Virus record (IMG/VR): IMGVR_UViG_3300017692_000006
Coordinates: 1-27,415 of that record
DNA length: 27,415 nucleotides
DNA from: a virus
Strand: one strand, 5' to 3'
The notes under the pieces are model-generated. The model was not told the origin of the DNA, made no database searches, and saw only the letters and a list, made by a program, of their open reading frames with translations. Made by a program: the position numbers and the translations under genes. This document shows, in pieces, positions 1-7,185 of this stretch; positions within the stretch are counted from its first letter, which is position 1, and every line of letters starts with the position of its first letter.

Positions 1-1140
1 TCAGCGCTAGGACGGCCTGGGCCTATTTCCAGTGGCGCAGCCGCAAGTTGGATCAATCGCAAGAACGGAAAGGAAGAGATCACTTATCTTCATCCGAGCC
101 TTGAGCCGTATCTAAAACCGTATCTTGGTACGCTCGTGATGCAAGAAACGTTCATGGCTATTGCCCATGATATCGTCGGCTTGTCGTGGGGACAAGTCAA
201 CAAGATGCGAAAGGCTATCAGCAAGTCTATGGGCGCTGAAGGCCTTCGGGAATACGAAGAGTCGTTTAAGGCGGGACTGGCAAAGGCTGACTGGTCAGAA
301 GAACAGGCCAATCGCTTCTGGCGAGATATCGTCGGTTGGGGCTCTTACGGGTTTTGTGCGGCCCACGCATATAGCTACGGATTGATGAGCTATTATAGCT
401 TCTATCTAAAGGCGAATCACGGTCTTGAGTTTGCGGCCGCAAGCCTTTCTTTCGAAGACGATAGCGAGAAGCAGCTTTTGATGCTTAGGGAACTTGCGCG
501 GGAGGGGATTCGCTATGTTCCGGTAGACGCTGAACAGTCAACGGATAAGTGGCGTGTTGGTTATCGGGATGGCAGTAAGATTCTGATTGGCCCTCTTAGT
601 TCCGTTCAAGGACTAGGCCCTAAGATGCAGAACGCTATCCTCTCAGCGCGCGCTCGTGGCGAGTCGTTGCCGGACAGAGCCGCTAAGCTACTAGCAAAAG
701 CAGAGACCAAGATCGATACTCTATGGCCGATCAAGGACGCGATTGCTAAGATTGATCTTATGTCTAAGGGAATCGTCACGAAGCCTATTCCGATTGATCA
801 GTATGAGGCGACAGAAGAATGGGAAGAGGATCGCGTTGTTGTCGGTGTCGTGACGATCTGTAAGGAGCGAGATGAGAACGAGCCAGCCCGTATCGAAGAC
901 CGTATCGCGAATGGACGAGAAGGCAAGATGACGGGAAAGACGGCATATCTCGAAATGCGCGTTTCCGATGACAGTGGGACACTCCTCTGCAAGGTAGGGC
1001 GCAACGATTTCGAACAGCTAGGGAAGCAGCTTGTCGATAAGATCAAGGAAGGAAAAACCCTGATCGCCTGTAAAGGCACTTGCCCTCCTGGCATCGGTAT
1101 GCTACTTGTCAAACAGGCTCGAATTTTGGGAAGTTTGTAA
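1..1140 (+). CDS. DNA polymerase III alpha subunit (DnaE-like), C-terminal part, 5'-truncated by window edge
   Basis: The reading frame is open from base 1 and encodes the last 379 residues of a C-family replicative polymerase, which copies the phage genome. Visible family landmarks are LGRPGP near the left edge (bacterial DnaE has a similar RPGP), then VMQETFMAIAHDIVGLSWGQ, matching the 'YQEQVM.IA..LAGFS' stretch of the fingers. Next come CAAHAYSYGLMSYYSFYLKA, equivalent to the 'KSHAAAYALVSYQTAYLKAH' region, and a helix-hairpin-helix-like 'SVQGLGPKMQNAI' around codons 203-215. A C-terminal OB-fold-like segment ends the protein. The PHP domain and catalytic aspartates would lie upstream, outside the window. 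The stop is followed directly by the next ATG, so the gene heads a co-transcribed series. The family call is firm; phage rather than host origin is inferred from the neighbours. Confidence 0.9.
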   Translation, partial: SALGRPGPISSGAAASWINRKNGKEEITYLHPSLEPYLKPYLGTLVMQETFMAIAHDIVGLSWGQVNKMRKAISKSMGAEGLREYEESFKAGLAKADWSEEQANRFWRDIVGWGSYGFCAAHAYSYGLMSYYSFYLKANHGLEFAAASLSFEDDSEKQLLMLRELAREGIRYVPVDAEQSTDKWRVGYRDGSKILIGPLSSVQGLGPKMQNAILSARARGESLPDRAAKLLAKAETKIDTLWPIKDAIAKIDLMSKGIVTKPIPIDQYEATEEWEEDRVVVGVVTICKERDENEPARIEDRIANGREGKMTGKTAYLEMRVSDDSGTLLCKVGRNDFEQLGKQLVDKIKEGKTLIACKGTCPPGIGMLLVKQARILGSL

Positions 1141-1443
1141 ATGGTCAACAATTGCTCAGCCGAAGATTATTCGTCTTCTCACCGCAAAGGCCGTCTCGAA
1201 TACCTCGGCCAACGCTTCCTCATCGTCAAGCAGCGAAAGGCTGGCAAGCCCATACCCAACCATTTCGCGCTTCTCACCATGGACCTTGAGCCCGTGTCGT
1301 TGGGCTCTAATTTCAAGACGAAGGAATGGCCTCACGGCCCGCAGACAGAAGACGACTGGCTGGCCTTGTTCAAGGAGTGCTTTCCTGATACGGATGGTGG
1401 GCGCAAGGCGCTGAAGGAAGCGATGGAAAGGGTTGTGGGATGA
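1141..1443 (+). CDS. hypothetical protein (100 aa)
   Basis: The ATG follows the polymerase stop with no gap and the 3' end overlaps the next gene as ATGA, so translational coupling is likely. GGGAAG a few bases upstream can serve as ribosome binding site. The 100-residue product is mixed charged with no signal peptide or membrane segment. Its middle reads HFALLTMDLEPVSLGSNF and its C-terminus is a charged helix (ALKEAMERVVG). I do not recognise the family. Its place after the polymerase suggests a replication-linked role, but nothing in the sequence proves that. Confidence 0.75.
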   Translation: MVNNCSAEDYSSSHRKGRLEYLGQRFLIVKQRKAGKPIPNHFALLTMDLEPVSLGSNFKTKEWPHGPQTEDDWLALFKECFPDTDGGRKALKEAMERVVG

Positions 1444-1730
1444 GAGTTGTTTGTGTCGATGATTCGCGAAAAGAGGAAGTTAATGGCTGCGGGCAGCTTC
1501 AACCTGCTCTTGAAAAGGGAAGAATTTATACCGTTCGCTGGCAAGGTCTTTCTATTTTTCAAGACGGCAATCATAGCTCGCAAAGGATGTCTTATCGACT
1601 TGAAGAAGTCGCTCGACAAGATGATTACCCTTGGTGTGCTAAGCGATTCCGCCCCATTGACGAATCCAAGATCGACTGCCTGCGAGAGCACCTGACGAAG
1701 TTTCCTAAATCTGTGAAGGAGGATGCGTGA
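1440..1730 (+). CDS. hypothetical protein (96 aa), MRVVCVDD...GRIYTV type
   Basis: It starts with an ATGA overlap on the preceding gene. The N-terminus MRVVCVDDS, then GRIYTVRW near residue 27 and RFRPID near residue 70, resembles a layout I recall from small proteins of many phages and prophages; its function is unknown. The product is soluble and 96 residues long. An alternative frame at 1447-1695 is also open but lacks the coupled start. Its end overlaps the next gene's start as TGATG, after a very strong AAGGAGG at 1716-1722. Confidence 0.8.
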   Translation: MRVVCVDDSRKEEVNGCGQLQPALEKGRIYTVRWQGLSIFQDGNHSSQRMSYRLEEVARQDDYPWCAKRFRPIDESKIDCLREHLTKFPKSVKEDA

Positions 1731-1918
1731 TGAGCGACTGGATTGAGTGGAAGGGCGGTCCTAGCCCTGTGACGGATGATCAGGTTGTTGAGGTGCGGTA
1801 TTGGGACGGAATGGTAATAAAAGAACGTGATTTTGGACCTGATGTTCTGTGGCTTTACAGCGATGAAGACCCTGAAAATAACATCGAAGCTTACCGGATC
1901 GTTGAGGAAGGCAAGTGA
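1730..1918 (+). CDS. hypothetical protein (62 aa)
   Basis: The ATG at 1730 is preferred over the in-frame GTG at 1727 because AAGGAGG (1716-1722) sits 7 bases upstream. The protein is acidic and soluble: SDWIEWKGGPSPVTDDQVVE, then VRYWDGM, ending EAYRIVEEGK. This 'W..W.GG..PV' opening and 'AYRI' close are familiar from small uncharacterised phage proteins, but I cannot give a function. The stop overlaps the thyX start (TGATG), so it is part of the polymerase-thyX operon. Confidence 0.8.
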   Translation: MSDWIEWKGGPSPVTDDQVVEVRYWDGMVIKERDFGPDVLWLYSDEDPENNIEAYRIVEEGK

Positions 1919-2559
1919 TGTTTCTATCAGCTAAACTAGTCGGAAAGACCGTACCGCTTTTTATCCCTAACGTTGAAACGCCAATCGAATTCATCGCATA
2001 TATGGCTCGCGTATCTTCGCCAGCCAGCCAGACGGAAAACTTGAATTCAAAAAAGCTAGTGGAATATTTGATTCGCAATAAGCATTGGTCGCCGCTTGAA
2101 ATGGTGGACTTTGCTGTTGAAGTTGAAGCGCCAAGAGATATTTCGCGGCAGATCCTTCGTCATGTCTCGGCTCGATTTCAAGAATTCTCGCAGCGATATG
2201 CGGAACCACAGAAGTTCACTGTCCGCGAGCTTCGCCGTCAAGATCAGAAAAACCGCCAGAATTCGATTGATGATTTTTCTGACGAAGATAAGGAGGAGTT
2301 TGAAAAGGATTGCGAAAGAGCAATTAAATTTGCAAAAAATCATTACCAAAAATGGATTGATCGGGGAGCCGCCAAGGAATGCGCTCGTGTTTTTCTACCT
2401 GAAGGATTGACTATGAGTCGTCTTTACATGAAGGCATCTGCGCGAACTTGGATTCATTACCTAGACGTACGAGAAGGCAACGGAACGCAACTTGAGCATA
2501 TTCTGGTCGCAAACGCAGTTAGAAAAGTATTGCGAGAAGAAGAGCCGGATCTGTTTTGA
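1918..2559 (+). CDS. thyX: flavin-dependent thymidylate synthase ThyX (variant signature)
   Basis: ThyX makes dTMP from dUMP using methylene-tetrahydrofolate, FAD and NADPH. The 213-residue product has the family frame: HWSPLEMVDF (residues 56-65), the ThyX signature region RHVSARFQEFSQRY (81-94) and WIHYLDVREGNGTQLEH near the C-terminus with the conserved Arg and Gln-x-Glu. The canonical signature is RHR-x7-S. Here the third residue is Val (RHV-x7-S), while the active-site Ser (91) is kept. ATG 1918 is chosen over GTG 1915 because of the TGATG overlap and a GAGGAAGG ribosome binding site. It lies with RNR and dCTP deaminase, completing a dTMP route. Family certain; full activity of the variant is not. 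Confidence 0.92.
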   Translation: MFLSAKLVGKTVPLFIPNVETPIEFIAYMARVSSPASQTENLNSKKLVEYLIRNKHWSPLEMVDFAVEVEAPRDISRQILRHVSARFQEFSQRYAEPQKFTVRELRRQDQKNRQNSIDDFSDEDKEEFEKDCERAIKFAKNHYQKWIDRGAAKECARVFLPEGLTMSRLYMKASARTWIHYLDVREGNGTQLEHILVANAVRKVLREEEPDLF

Positions 2560-2572
2560 AACGATTCGTGAC

Positions 2573-2601
2573 TTGACTTTCCAATTCAAATCGTGTATTA
2601 T
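2573..2601 (+). promoter_or_regulatory. sigma70-type promoter P1 upstream of RNR
   Basis: TTGACT (2573-2578), a 17-bp spacer and TATTAT (2596-2601). The spacer carries CAAAT at positions 9-13, matching the GAAAT seen at the same place in other rightward promoters here. The start would be near 2608, so the transcript begins upstream of the hairpin at 2636-2658. Confidence 0.75.
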
Positions 2602-2635
2602 CTAAGGTTCTGCACTCAATAAAAGATGCTTTCGG

Positions 2636-2658
2636 GCGGGGCTTTGGCTCCGCTTTTT
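2636..2658 (+). terminator. intrinsic terminator or attenuator before RNR
   Basis: A 7-bp stem (2636-2642 with 2647-2653, one G-U pair) and a TTTG loop are followed by five T. It ends the thyX operon. Because promoter P1 lies upstream of it, its own transcript would also meet the hairpin after about 30-50 nt, giving either a short RNA or an attenuator for RNR. Confidence 0.7.
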
Positions 2659-2690
2659 CTTTCATAATCATATCAATGGGATAAGACTAA

Positions 2691-4622
2691 ATGCGAAATT
2701 CTGAGCCGTTCCACTCCGATTACGAACGCTTCATCTATACCAGCCGGTACGCGCGCTGGATTGAAGAGGAGGGTCGGCGCGAAAACCTGAATGAGACTGT
2801 GAGCCGCTATGTCGGCTTTATCGAAAAGCATCTCAAGGCCAATCACGACTATTCCATTGATCCTGGCACGCGCGAAGAACTGTTCAACGCGATCTATAAT
2901 TTCGAGGTCGTACCTTCGATGCGGGCGCTTATGACGGCCGGTCCCGCTCTCCAGCGTGACAACGTTGCAGGCTTCAATTGTTCTTATCTGCCTGTTGACG
3001 ATCCGAAGTCGTTCGATGAGGCGATGTATATCCTGCTTTGCGGAACAGGAGTTGGCTTCTCTGTCGAGCGCCAGTACGTGCAGAAGCTTCCCGAAGTTCC
3101 CGATACTCTCTATGCCAGCGACACCAAGATTGTAGCAGCCGATTCAAAGGCCGGCTGGGCCAAAAGCTATCGCCAGCTTCTCGCGCTTTTGTGGAGCGGC
3201 GAAATCCCGAAGTGGGACTTCTCCAAGATCCGTCCCGCTGGCGCGCGGCTCAAGACGTTTGGTGGGCGAGCTTCTGGCCCTGGCCCGCTGGAAGAGCTTT
3301 TCAAGTTCACGATTGCCATCTTCAAGAAGGCTGCGGGCCGAAAGCTGACTTCGATCGAATGCCATGATCTCATGTGTCAGATTGGCCACGTTGTCGTTTC
3401 TGGTGGCGTTCGGCGCTCAGCGATGATCAGCCTATCCAATCTCACGGACGACCGTATGCGGCACGCCAAGGCCGGGGCATGGTGGGAGACCGCAGGGCAG
3501 CGAGCGCTAGCCAACAACTCGGTCGCCTACACGGAGAAGCCAGACGTTGGGGCCTTCCTGCGCGAATGGTCGTCGCTCTATGAATCGAAGTCGGGCGAGC
3601 GTGGCATCTTCAATCGTCAGGCGAGTGAGAAGCAGGCCGCTAAGAATGGTCGTCGTGAGCTGGGGCACGAGTGGGGCACTAACCCGTGCTCGGAGATCAT
3701 CCTACGGCCTTACCAGTTCTGTAATCTTTCTGAGGTCGTTGTCCGTGCGGAAGACACGTTCGAAGACCTTGCGCGAAAGGTTCGCGTTGCGGCTATTCTC
3801 GGCACGTTCCAGAGCACCTTGACCAACTTTCCATACCTTCGCAAGATTTGGCAGAAGAACACAGAAGAGGAACGGCTGCTTGGCGTATCTTTGACCGGCA
3901 TCATGGATTCGATCCTGATGAACGGCAAGGAAGAGGGGCTAGCTGAACGGCTGGAGCTTCTTCGACAGGTTGCGGTTGATACCAACGCTGAGTTTGCGGA
4001 TAGCATCGGCATTCAGCGCTCCACAGCAGTCACTGCCGTGAAGCCGTCTGGTACGGTATCACAGCTTGTCAATTCTGCTTCCGGCATCCATGCACGGCAT
4101 TCTGACTACTATATCAGGTCGGTTCGCGGAGCCAATACTGATCCGCTGACAAAGTTCTTGAAGGAATCCGGGATTCCGAGCGAACCAGACGTGATGAACC
4201 CCGAACGGACAACGGTATTCTTCTTCCCAGTCAAGGCTCCAGAAGGTAGCATTACCCGAAGCGAGATGACGGCCATCAGTCAGCTTGAGCTTTGGAAGCT
4301 CTATCAGGAGCACTGGTGCGAACACAAGCCGTCCGTGACTGTAACAGTTCGTGAAGAGGAATGGCCTGCCGTTGGTGGGTGGGTCTATGATAACTTCGAT
4401 GCGGTCTCAGGCGTATCTTTCCTTCCGCATTCGGAACACAGCTACAAACAGCCTCCTTATGGGGATTGTACGAAGGAAGAATACGAGGCCGCGCTTGCCA
4501 AGATGCCGGCGCGGATTGATTGGGACGCCTTGAGGCTCTATGAGCTTGAGGATGGTACAAAGGGCTCACAGACGCTAGCGTGTAGCGCTGAGGGTTGTGA
4601 AGATGTGGATATCGCCGCCTAA
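2691..4622 (+). CDS. nrdJ: class II (adenosylcobalamin-dependent) ribonucleoside-triphosphate reductase
   Basis: It reduces ribonucleotides to deoxyribonucleotides with a B12-generated radical and needs no oxygen. The 643 residues fit the monomeric Lactobacillus leichmannii RTPR type (739 aa there). Cys97 (GFNCSYLPV) and Cys344 (QFCNLSEV) form the reducible pair. NPCSEI at 331-336 holds the radical Cys333 and Glu335. Cys333 and Cys344 are 11 apart, as in the reference enzyme (408/419). GTGVGF (118-123) is also typical. The C-terminal shuttle pair is C631-x4-C636. The following glutaredoxin is a plausible reductant. Spacing from promoter P1 and the terminator suggests its own transcription unit. 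The ribosome binding site is weak (GGGATAAG). Confidence 0.95.
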   Translation: MRNSEPFHSDYERFIYTSRYARWIEEEGRRENLNETVSRYVGFIEKHLKANHDYSIDPGTREELFNAIYNFEVVPSMRALMTAGPALQRDNVAGFNCSYLPVDDPKSFDEAMYILLCGTGVGFSVERQYVQKLPEVPDTLYASDTKIVAADSKAGWAKSYRQLLALLWSGEIPKWDFSKIRPAGARLKTFGGRASGPGPLEELFKFTIAIFKKAAGRKLTSIECHDLMCQIGHVVVSGGVRRSAMISLSNLTDDRMRHAKAGAWWETAGQRALANNSVAYTEKPDVGAFLREWSSLYESKSGERGIFNRQASEKQAAKNGRRELGHEWGTNPCSEIILRPYQFCNLSEVVVRAEDTFEDLARKVRVAAILGTFQSTLTNFPYLRKIWQKNTEEERLLGVSLTGIMDSILMNGKEEGLAERLELLRQVAVDTNAEFADSIGIQRSTAVTAVKPSGTVSQLVNSASGIHARHSDYYIRSVRGANTDPLTKFLKESGIPSEPDVMNPERTTVFFFPVKAPEGSITRSEMTAISQLELWKLYQEHWCEHKPSVTVTVREEEWPAVGGWVYDNFDAVSGVSFLPHSEHSYKQPPYGDCTKEEYEAALAKMPARIDWDALRLYELEDGTKGSQTLACSAEGCEDVDIAA

Positions 4623-4635
4623 AGGAGAAATGCCA

Positions 4636-4881
4636 ATGAAGTATGTCGTCTACGGCTTTGCCGCTTGCCAGTATTGCAAGGAAGCTCAGCGTCTTCTATC
4701 GGAGCGTTGGCTTCCGTTCGATGCCGTCTATATCGAGAGCCGCGATGAGCGGCAGAAGTGGCTAGACGATCGCGGTCTTGAGCCGCCCAACCGCCTCTGG
4801 CCTCGCATCGTGCGCGTCAATGACGACGGCAGCGAAGACATGATCGGCGGATATACGGATCTTGCGAAACTTATCGCTTGA
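4636..4881 (+). CDS. glutaredoxin-like protein (81 aa)
   Basis: A small thiol-disulfide oxidoreductase, most likely the electron donor for the adjacent ribonucleotide reductase. The CQYC active site lies near residue 11 (FAACQYCKEAQRLL). The substrate-binding cis-Pro is in LWPRI, and GGYTDLAKLI matches the glutaredoxin 'GG..DL' end. ATG 4636 is chosen over 4597 and 4630 because AAGGAG (4622-4627) is 8 bases upstream. The gene follows RNR by 13 bases. Its TGA stop is embedded in the -35 box of the next promoter (TTGACA). Confidence 0.92.
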   Translation: MKYVVYGFAACQYCKEAQRLLSERWLPFDAVYIESRDERQKWLDDRGLEPPNRLWPRIVRVNDDGSEDMIGGYTDLAKLIA

Positions 4882-4906
4882 CAAAGATGAATAGTTAAGG
4901 TATGAA
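4878..4906 (+). promoter_or_regulatory. sigma70-type promoter P2
   Basis: TTGACA (4878-4883), 17-bp spacer, TATGAA (4901-4906). The -35 box contains the glutaredoxin stop codon. The expected start near 4912-4914 falls inside the 5' arm of the following terminator hairpin, so transcripts from P2 would lack part of the stem and could escape it. Confidence 0.7.
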
Positions 4907-4907
4907 A

Positions 4908-4940
4908 GGGCTCGCTGTCGAAAGATGGCGGGTCCTTTTT
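4908..4940 (+). terminator. intrinsic terminator after RNR-glutaredoxin
   Basis: A 12-bp stem with four G-U pairs (4908-4919 with 4924-4935), closed by a GAAA tetraloop and followed by TTTTTG. It would stop transcription coming from the RNR operon. Confidence 0.75.
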
Positions 4941-4956
4941 GTTTGTGGAGAAGAAA

Positions 4957-5256
4957 ATGTCAAAAGAATATGCTATCGGTTCTATTATTCATTTGGAAAC
5001 GACCTATATCGGCTCAGGCTATGTTGAATCCGGCAAGGGTTGTAATGCGTTTCAAATTCCCCTTCCAGGCGCTAAAATAATTGCTCACTTTCCTCCAAAA
5101 CTCGAAATTGGAATGGATGTTTCTGTGAATGGATGTTTTTATGAAAAGAAAATCTTTAAGATTATTGGCATTGATGAAGAAAGCGTCTGGCTAAAATGTA
5201 AGCAGACAAACACTCGAACTTATTTGAACGCCAAGGACGTTCACATCATCGCATGA
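4957..5256 (+). CDS. hypothetical protein (99 aa)
   Basis: First gene after promoter P2. ATG 4957 follows GGAGAAGAAA; the longer in-frame start at 4939 would lie in the terminator T-run. The protein is beta-rich in appearance (YAIGSIIHLETTYIGSGY, KIIAHFPPKLEIGMDVSVNG), with no membrane segment or known motif. It overlaps the next gene as ATGA. Function unknown. Confidence 0.75.
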   Translation: MSKEYAIGSIIHLETTYIGSGYVESGKGCNAFQIPLPGAKIIAHFPPKLEIGMDVSVNGCFYEKKIFKIIGIDEESVWLKCKQTNTRTYLNAKDVHIIA

Positions 5257-5432
5257 CAGAAAACGCAGACGACTACAATCACGTACTCCAGCCGGTGAGT
5301 GGCATGACAACGCAATACATTCTGAAGAGCTATGATATTTTTGGCTATGAATACGATGCCAAGGTGACGCTGCCAATGATCACGGTCTTGGGGCCGGGGC
5401 CTCACCGTGTTAAGAGGAGCGATCATGCTTAG
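5253..5432 (+). CDS. small hypothetical protein (59 aa)
   Basis: ATGA overlap with the upstream stop and an 8-base overlap with the next small ORF support it as a real coupled gene. The ribosome binding site is weak (AAGGACG, about 13 bases away). The sequence opens MTENADDYNHVLQPVSGM and has an aromatic middle (YILKSYDIFGYEYDA). No family recognised. Confidence 0.55.
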   Translation: MTENADDYNHVLQPVSGMTTQYILKSYDIFGYEYDAKVTLPMITVLGPGPHRVKRSDHA

Positions 5433-5499
5433 CGATCTCTTACTCGTTGCCGTCGTTGGCACGATGTTCATTTCGTATTTGGGGAGGCCGATGCGGTGA
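5425..5499 (+). CDS. 24-residue single-span membrane peptide
   Basis: ATG 5425 is preceded by GAGGAG about 5 bases upstream and the TGA overlaps the dCTP deaminase start (GTGA). The peptide is one hydrophobic span (LLLVAVVGTMFISYL) with a short basic tail (GRPMR), so it would sit in the inner membrane. Perfect embedding between two overlapping genes argues for reality despite the tiny size. Similar microproteins occur at 6062, 7732 and 15740. Confidence 0.55.
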   Translation: MLSDLLLVAVVGTMFISYLGRPMR

Positions 5500-6062
5500 G
5501 TGTTCTTTCCGCTCAGACGATCCGCCAGCGCGTTGCTAGTGGTTCCCTTGGTATAGAGCCATTCTGTGAACGATCTCGCGCTCACGGTATGTCCTACGGC
5601 CTCTCAGCTTGCGGTGTCGATCTCAGGCTTGGCAGGGGGCTTTGGTTGTTCCCATTTTGGGGTCGGCTAGGTTTCGTGATGGAGCATATTCGAATGCCGC
5701 GCGATCTGCGGGGCAAGATCGAGAACAAAAGTACGCTGGCACGGCGCTTCATTGACGCCAGCCGCACGACGAACGCTGAACCTGGATGGCAAGGCTATCT
5801 GACAGTTGAGATCACGCATGATCGGCCTTGGCCTATCTACCTCAAGAAAGGCACGCCGATTGCTCAGATCGTGTTCGAGGAGTTGGACAGGCCAACGGAT
5901 CAGCCGTATGGCGCTGGAGATAAGTACCAGAATCAACCGGCTAAGGCCGTCAAGGCGATTGCAACGAGCGAAGCCCATGTCGCTCAGTTGACGCAGCAGC
6001 CGGCATGGGCTAGCTTTACGAAGAGCCAGTTGCGCCAGTGCGCGAATAGGGAGACGGATTGA
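5496..6062 (+). CDS. dcd: dCTP deaminase / dUTPase-superfamily protein
   Basis: It converts dCTP to dUTP (possibly on to dUMP), supplying ThyX. The 188 residues begin VLSAQTIRQRV, as in Dcd. GVDLRLG (residues 40-46) is the usual 'SYDLRLG'. KSTLARR (78-84) gives the triphosphate-binding Ser and Arg. AEPGWQGYLTVE (94-106) carries the catalytic Glu106 expected for deamination. KKGTPIAQIVFEEL and YGAGDKY near the C-terminus are also typical. The start is GTG 5496, overlapping the previous stop. The Glu favours deaminase over plain dUTPase; a bifunctional enzyme is possible. Confidence 0.88.
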   Translation: MSVLSAQTIRQRVASGSLGIEPFCERSRAHGMSYGLSACGVDLRLGRGLWLFPFWGRLGFVMEHIRMPRDLRGKIENKSTLARRFIDASRTTNAEPGWQGYLTVEITHDRPWPIYLKKGTPIAQIVFEELDRPTDQPYGAGDKYQNQPAKAVKAIATSEAHVAQLTQQPAWASFTKSQLRQCANRETD

Positions 6063-6184
6063 TGAATGAGAATTTTATGCTCTACGGCTGGATGCTGATC
6101 GTTGGCGTCATGGTTGTCTTGACGTGTATAGGCATCTGGCTGAACTATTATCTCGGGGATGAGGACGAGGATTGGGATGACTAA
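6062..6184 (+). CDS. 40-residue single-span membrane protein
   Basis: It starts by TGATG overlap with dcd and ends 8 bases inside the next gene. The first 30 residues contain one strong transmembrane segment (MLIVGVMVVLTCIGIWL). The tail is strongly acidic (GDEDEDWDD), predicting an inner-membrane anchor with an acidic terminus. Function unknown; the tight packing supports it as a real gene. Confidence 0.65.
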   Translation: MNENFMLYGWMLIVGVMVVLTCIGIWLNYYLGDEDEDWDD

Positions 6185-6359
6185 GCCCCACTCGTTCGAT
6201 CCCGTGACATTCTACTGCGTTGATTGCGGCAAGGGCCAAGATTGGATCGTCGCCAATCGCGAGTGGAGGGCTTGTCATGGCGGCGGCAAGGTGGTAGGGA
6301 TTAGTCACTTGATACGCGGCGCTGGGCTGCGGCGGGTTTGTGAGGAGATTTTGAAGTGA
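6177..6359 (+). CDS. small cysteine-containing hypothetical protein (60 aa)
   Basis: ATG 6177 lies behind GAGGACGAGG; the longer start at 6159 is inside the preceding gene without a ribosome binding site. YCVDCGKG (residues 13-20) is a half zinc-ribbon knuckle and a further Cys-His follows (RACHGGG). Metal binding with an irregular second half, or as a dimer, is possible. The basic C-terminus (LRRVCEEILK) ends by overlap with the GTG of the next gene. Confidence 0.7.
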   Translation: MTKPHSFDPVTFYCVDCGKGQDWIVANREWRACHGGGKVVGISHLIRGAGLRRVCEEILK

Positions 6360-6622
6360 GCGATATGGAAGAAAATAATTGGAATTCTAAGACTGTGCAT
6401 CTCAATCTGATCGATTGGCCAGAAGGGAGATGGACATCTGAGATTGAGAAGCTTGTTCGTGACGATCTTAGTTTTTCTCTAGACGATCTCGAAGAAGCTT
6501 CAGATTTGATCTTTCATGATTTCAATGTTAGCACTGGATTAGATAGCCCTTCGATCTTGATTCGAGGCGGTGATGTTGGGTTCGATGTCATTTATATGGG
6601 AGAGGTTGCTGAATATGAATAA
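6356..6622 (+). CDS. acidic hypothetical protein (88 aa)
   Basis: GTG 6356 is the preferred start: GAGGAG (6342-6347) is 8 bases upstream and it overlaps the previous TGA. An in-frame ATG follows at 6365. The product is acidic and soluble (DDLSFSLDDLEEASDLIFHD) with no recognised domain. It overlaps the start of the next gene by 8 bases. Confidence 0.7.
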   Translation: MSDMEENNWNSKTVHLNLIDWPEGRWTSEIEKLVRDDLSFSLDDLEEASDLIFHDFNVSTGLDSPSILIRGGDVGFDVIYMGEVAEYE

Positions 6623-7040
6623 GATCGAAGTCGATAGCGGCAAGATGGAAATGCTGAGCCGTGAGCTTGGCAAGCTTCAGTGCTGGCTTACGGGCTATCA
6701 TGCCGGTAAGGGGCATAGTGCAAACATGCTCGGTGCGGGAATTCCTGGCGAAGACGCCGTTCGGCAGGCAAAGCTTCTGTTCCGCGATATGGTTCAGGCG
6801 TCTAGTGCTCCTGCTATGACGCGCGAAGTGCCGGATGCAGATCAAGATGGCTGGATCGTTCACAACGGGAAGGGAATGCCAGTAAATGCTGAAGACATCG
6901 TAGACTTCAAGTTTCGCGACGAAGTGGTTATGCGAAATATTCGCGCTGGCCTTTACCATGACGAAGAAGAATCTGATAGTAATTGGTTTCACGATGGCGA
7001 AAATCATGATATCGTTGCGTACCGGCCATATCGCCCATGA
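6615..7040 (+). CDS. hypothetical protein (141 aa) ending in DIVAYRPYRP
   Basis: ATG 6615 is preferred (GGGAGAGG about 9 bases upstream, overlap with the previous TAA) over 6570, which lies inside the previous gene. The N-terminal half is helical (KMEMLSRELGKLQCWLTGYH). The C-terminal half has DGWIVHNGKGMPVNAEDIVD and ends DIVAYRPYRP, a layout I recall from uncharacterised phage proteins. No catalytic motif seen. Confidence 0.75.
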   Translation: MNKIEVDSGKMEMLSRELGKLQCWLTGYHAGKGHSANMLGAGIPGEDAVRQAKLLFRDMVQASSAPAMTREVPDADQDGWIVHNGKGMPVNAEDIVDFKFRDEVVMRNIRAGLYHDEEESDSNWFHDGENHDIVAYRPYRP

Positions 7041-7183
7041 TTGCCAACTTCGAAGCCGGCTTTGACGCATATTTTCTAGGTGACGACACGATGAAGGTTT
7101 ATGGTGAGATGGCCGTTCTGCCGTGGTGGCTGAATGGTTGGGATCTGGCAATGGAGCTTGATGCTTGGATGAGGGAGGAGTGA
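7037..7183 (+). CDS. RMF/CrpP-like small protein (48 aa), tentative
   Basis: ATGA overlap with the upstream gene. The pattern G-x2-A-x3-G in EAGFDAYFLGDD, followed by WWLNGWDLAMEL, resembles ribosome modulation factor, in which a 'G..A...G' helix precedes 'W..GW..A'. The NPY turn of RMF is not evident here (LPWW instead). If the resemblance is real, it could bind ribosomes and alter translation during infection. The better match of this type is at 18719-19081. The family call is inference; the gene itself is well supported. Confidence 0.6.
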   Translation: MIANFEAGFDAYFLGDDTMKVYGEMAVLPWWLNGWDLAMELDAWMREE

Positions 7184-7185
7184 GC

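Noticed and set aside
2691-4622. Class I or anaerobic class III ribonucleotide reductase
   Set aside because: No NrdB-type partner, no glycyl-radical C-terminus; cysteine spacing and the C-x4-C end fit the monomeric B12-dependent type.
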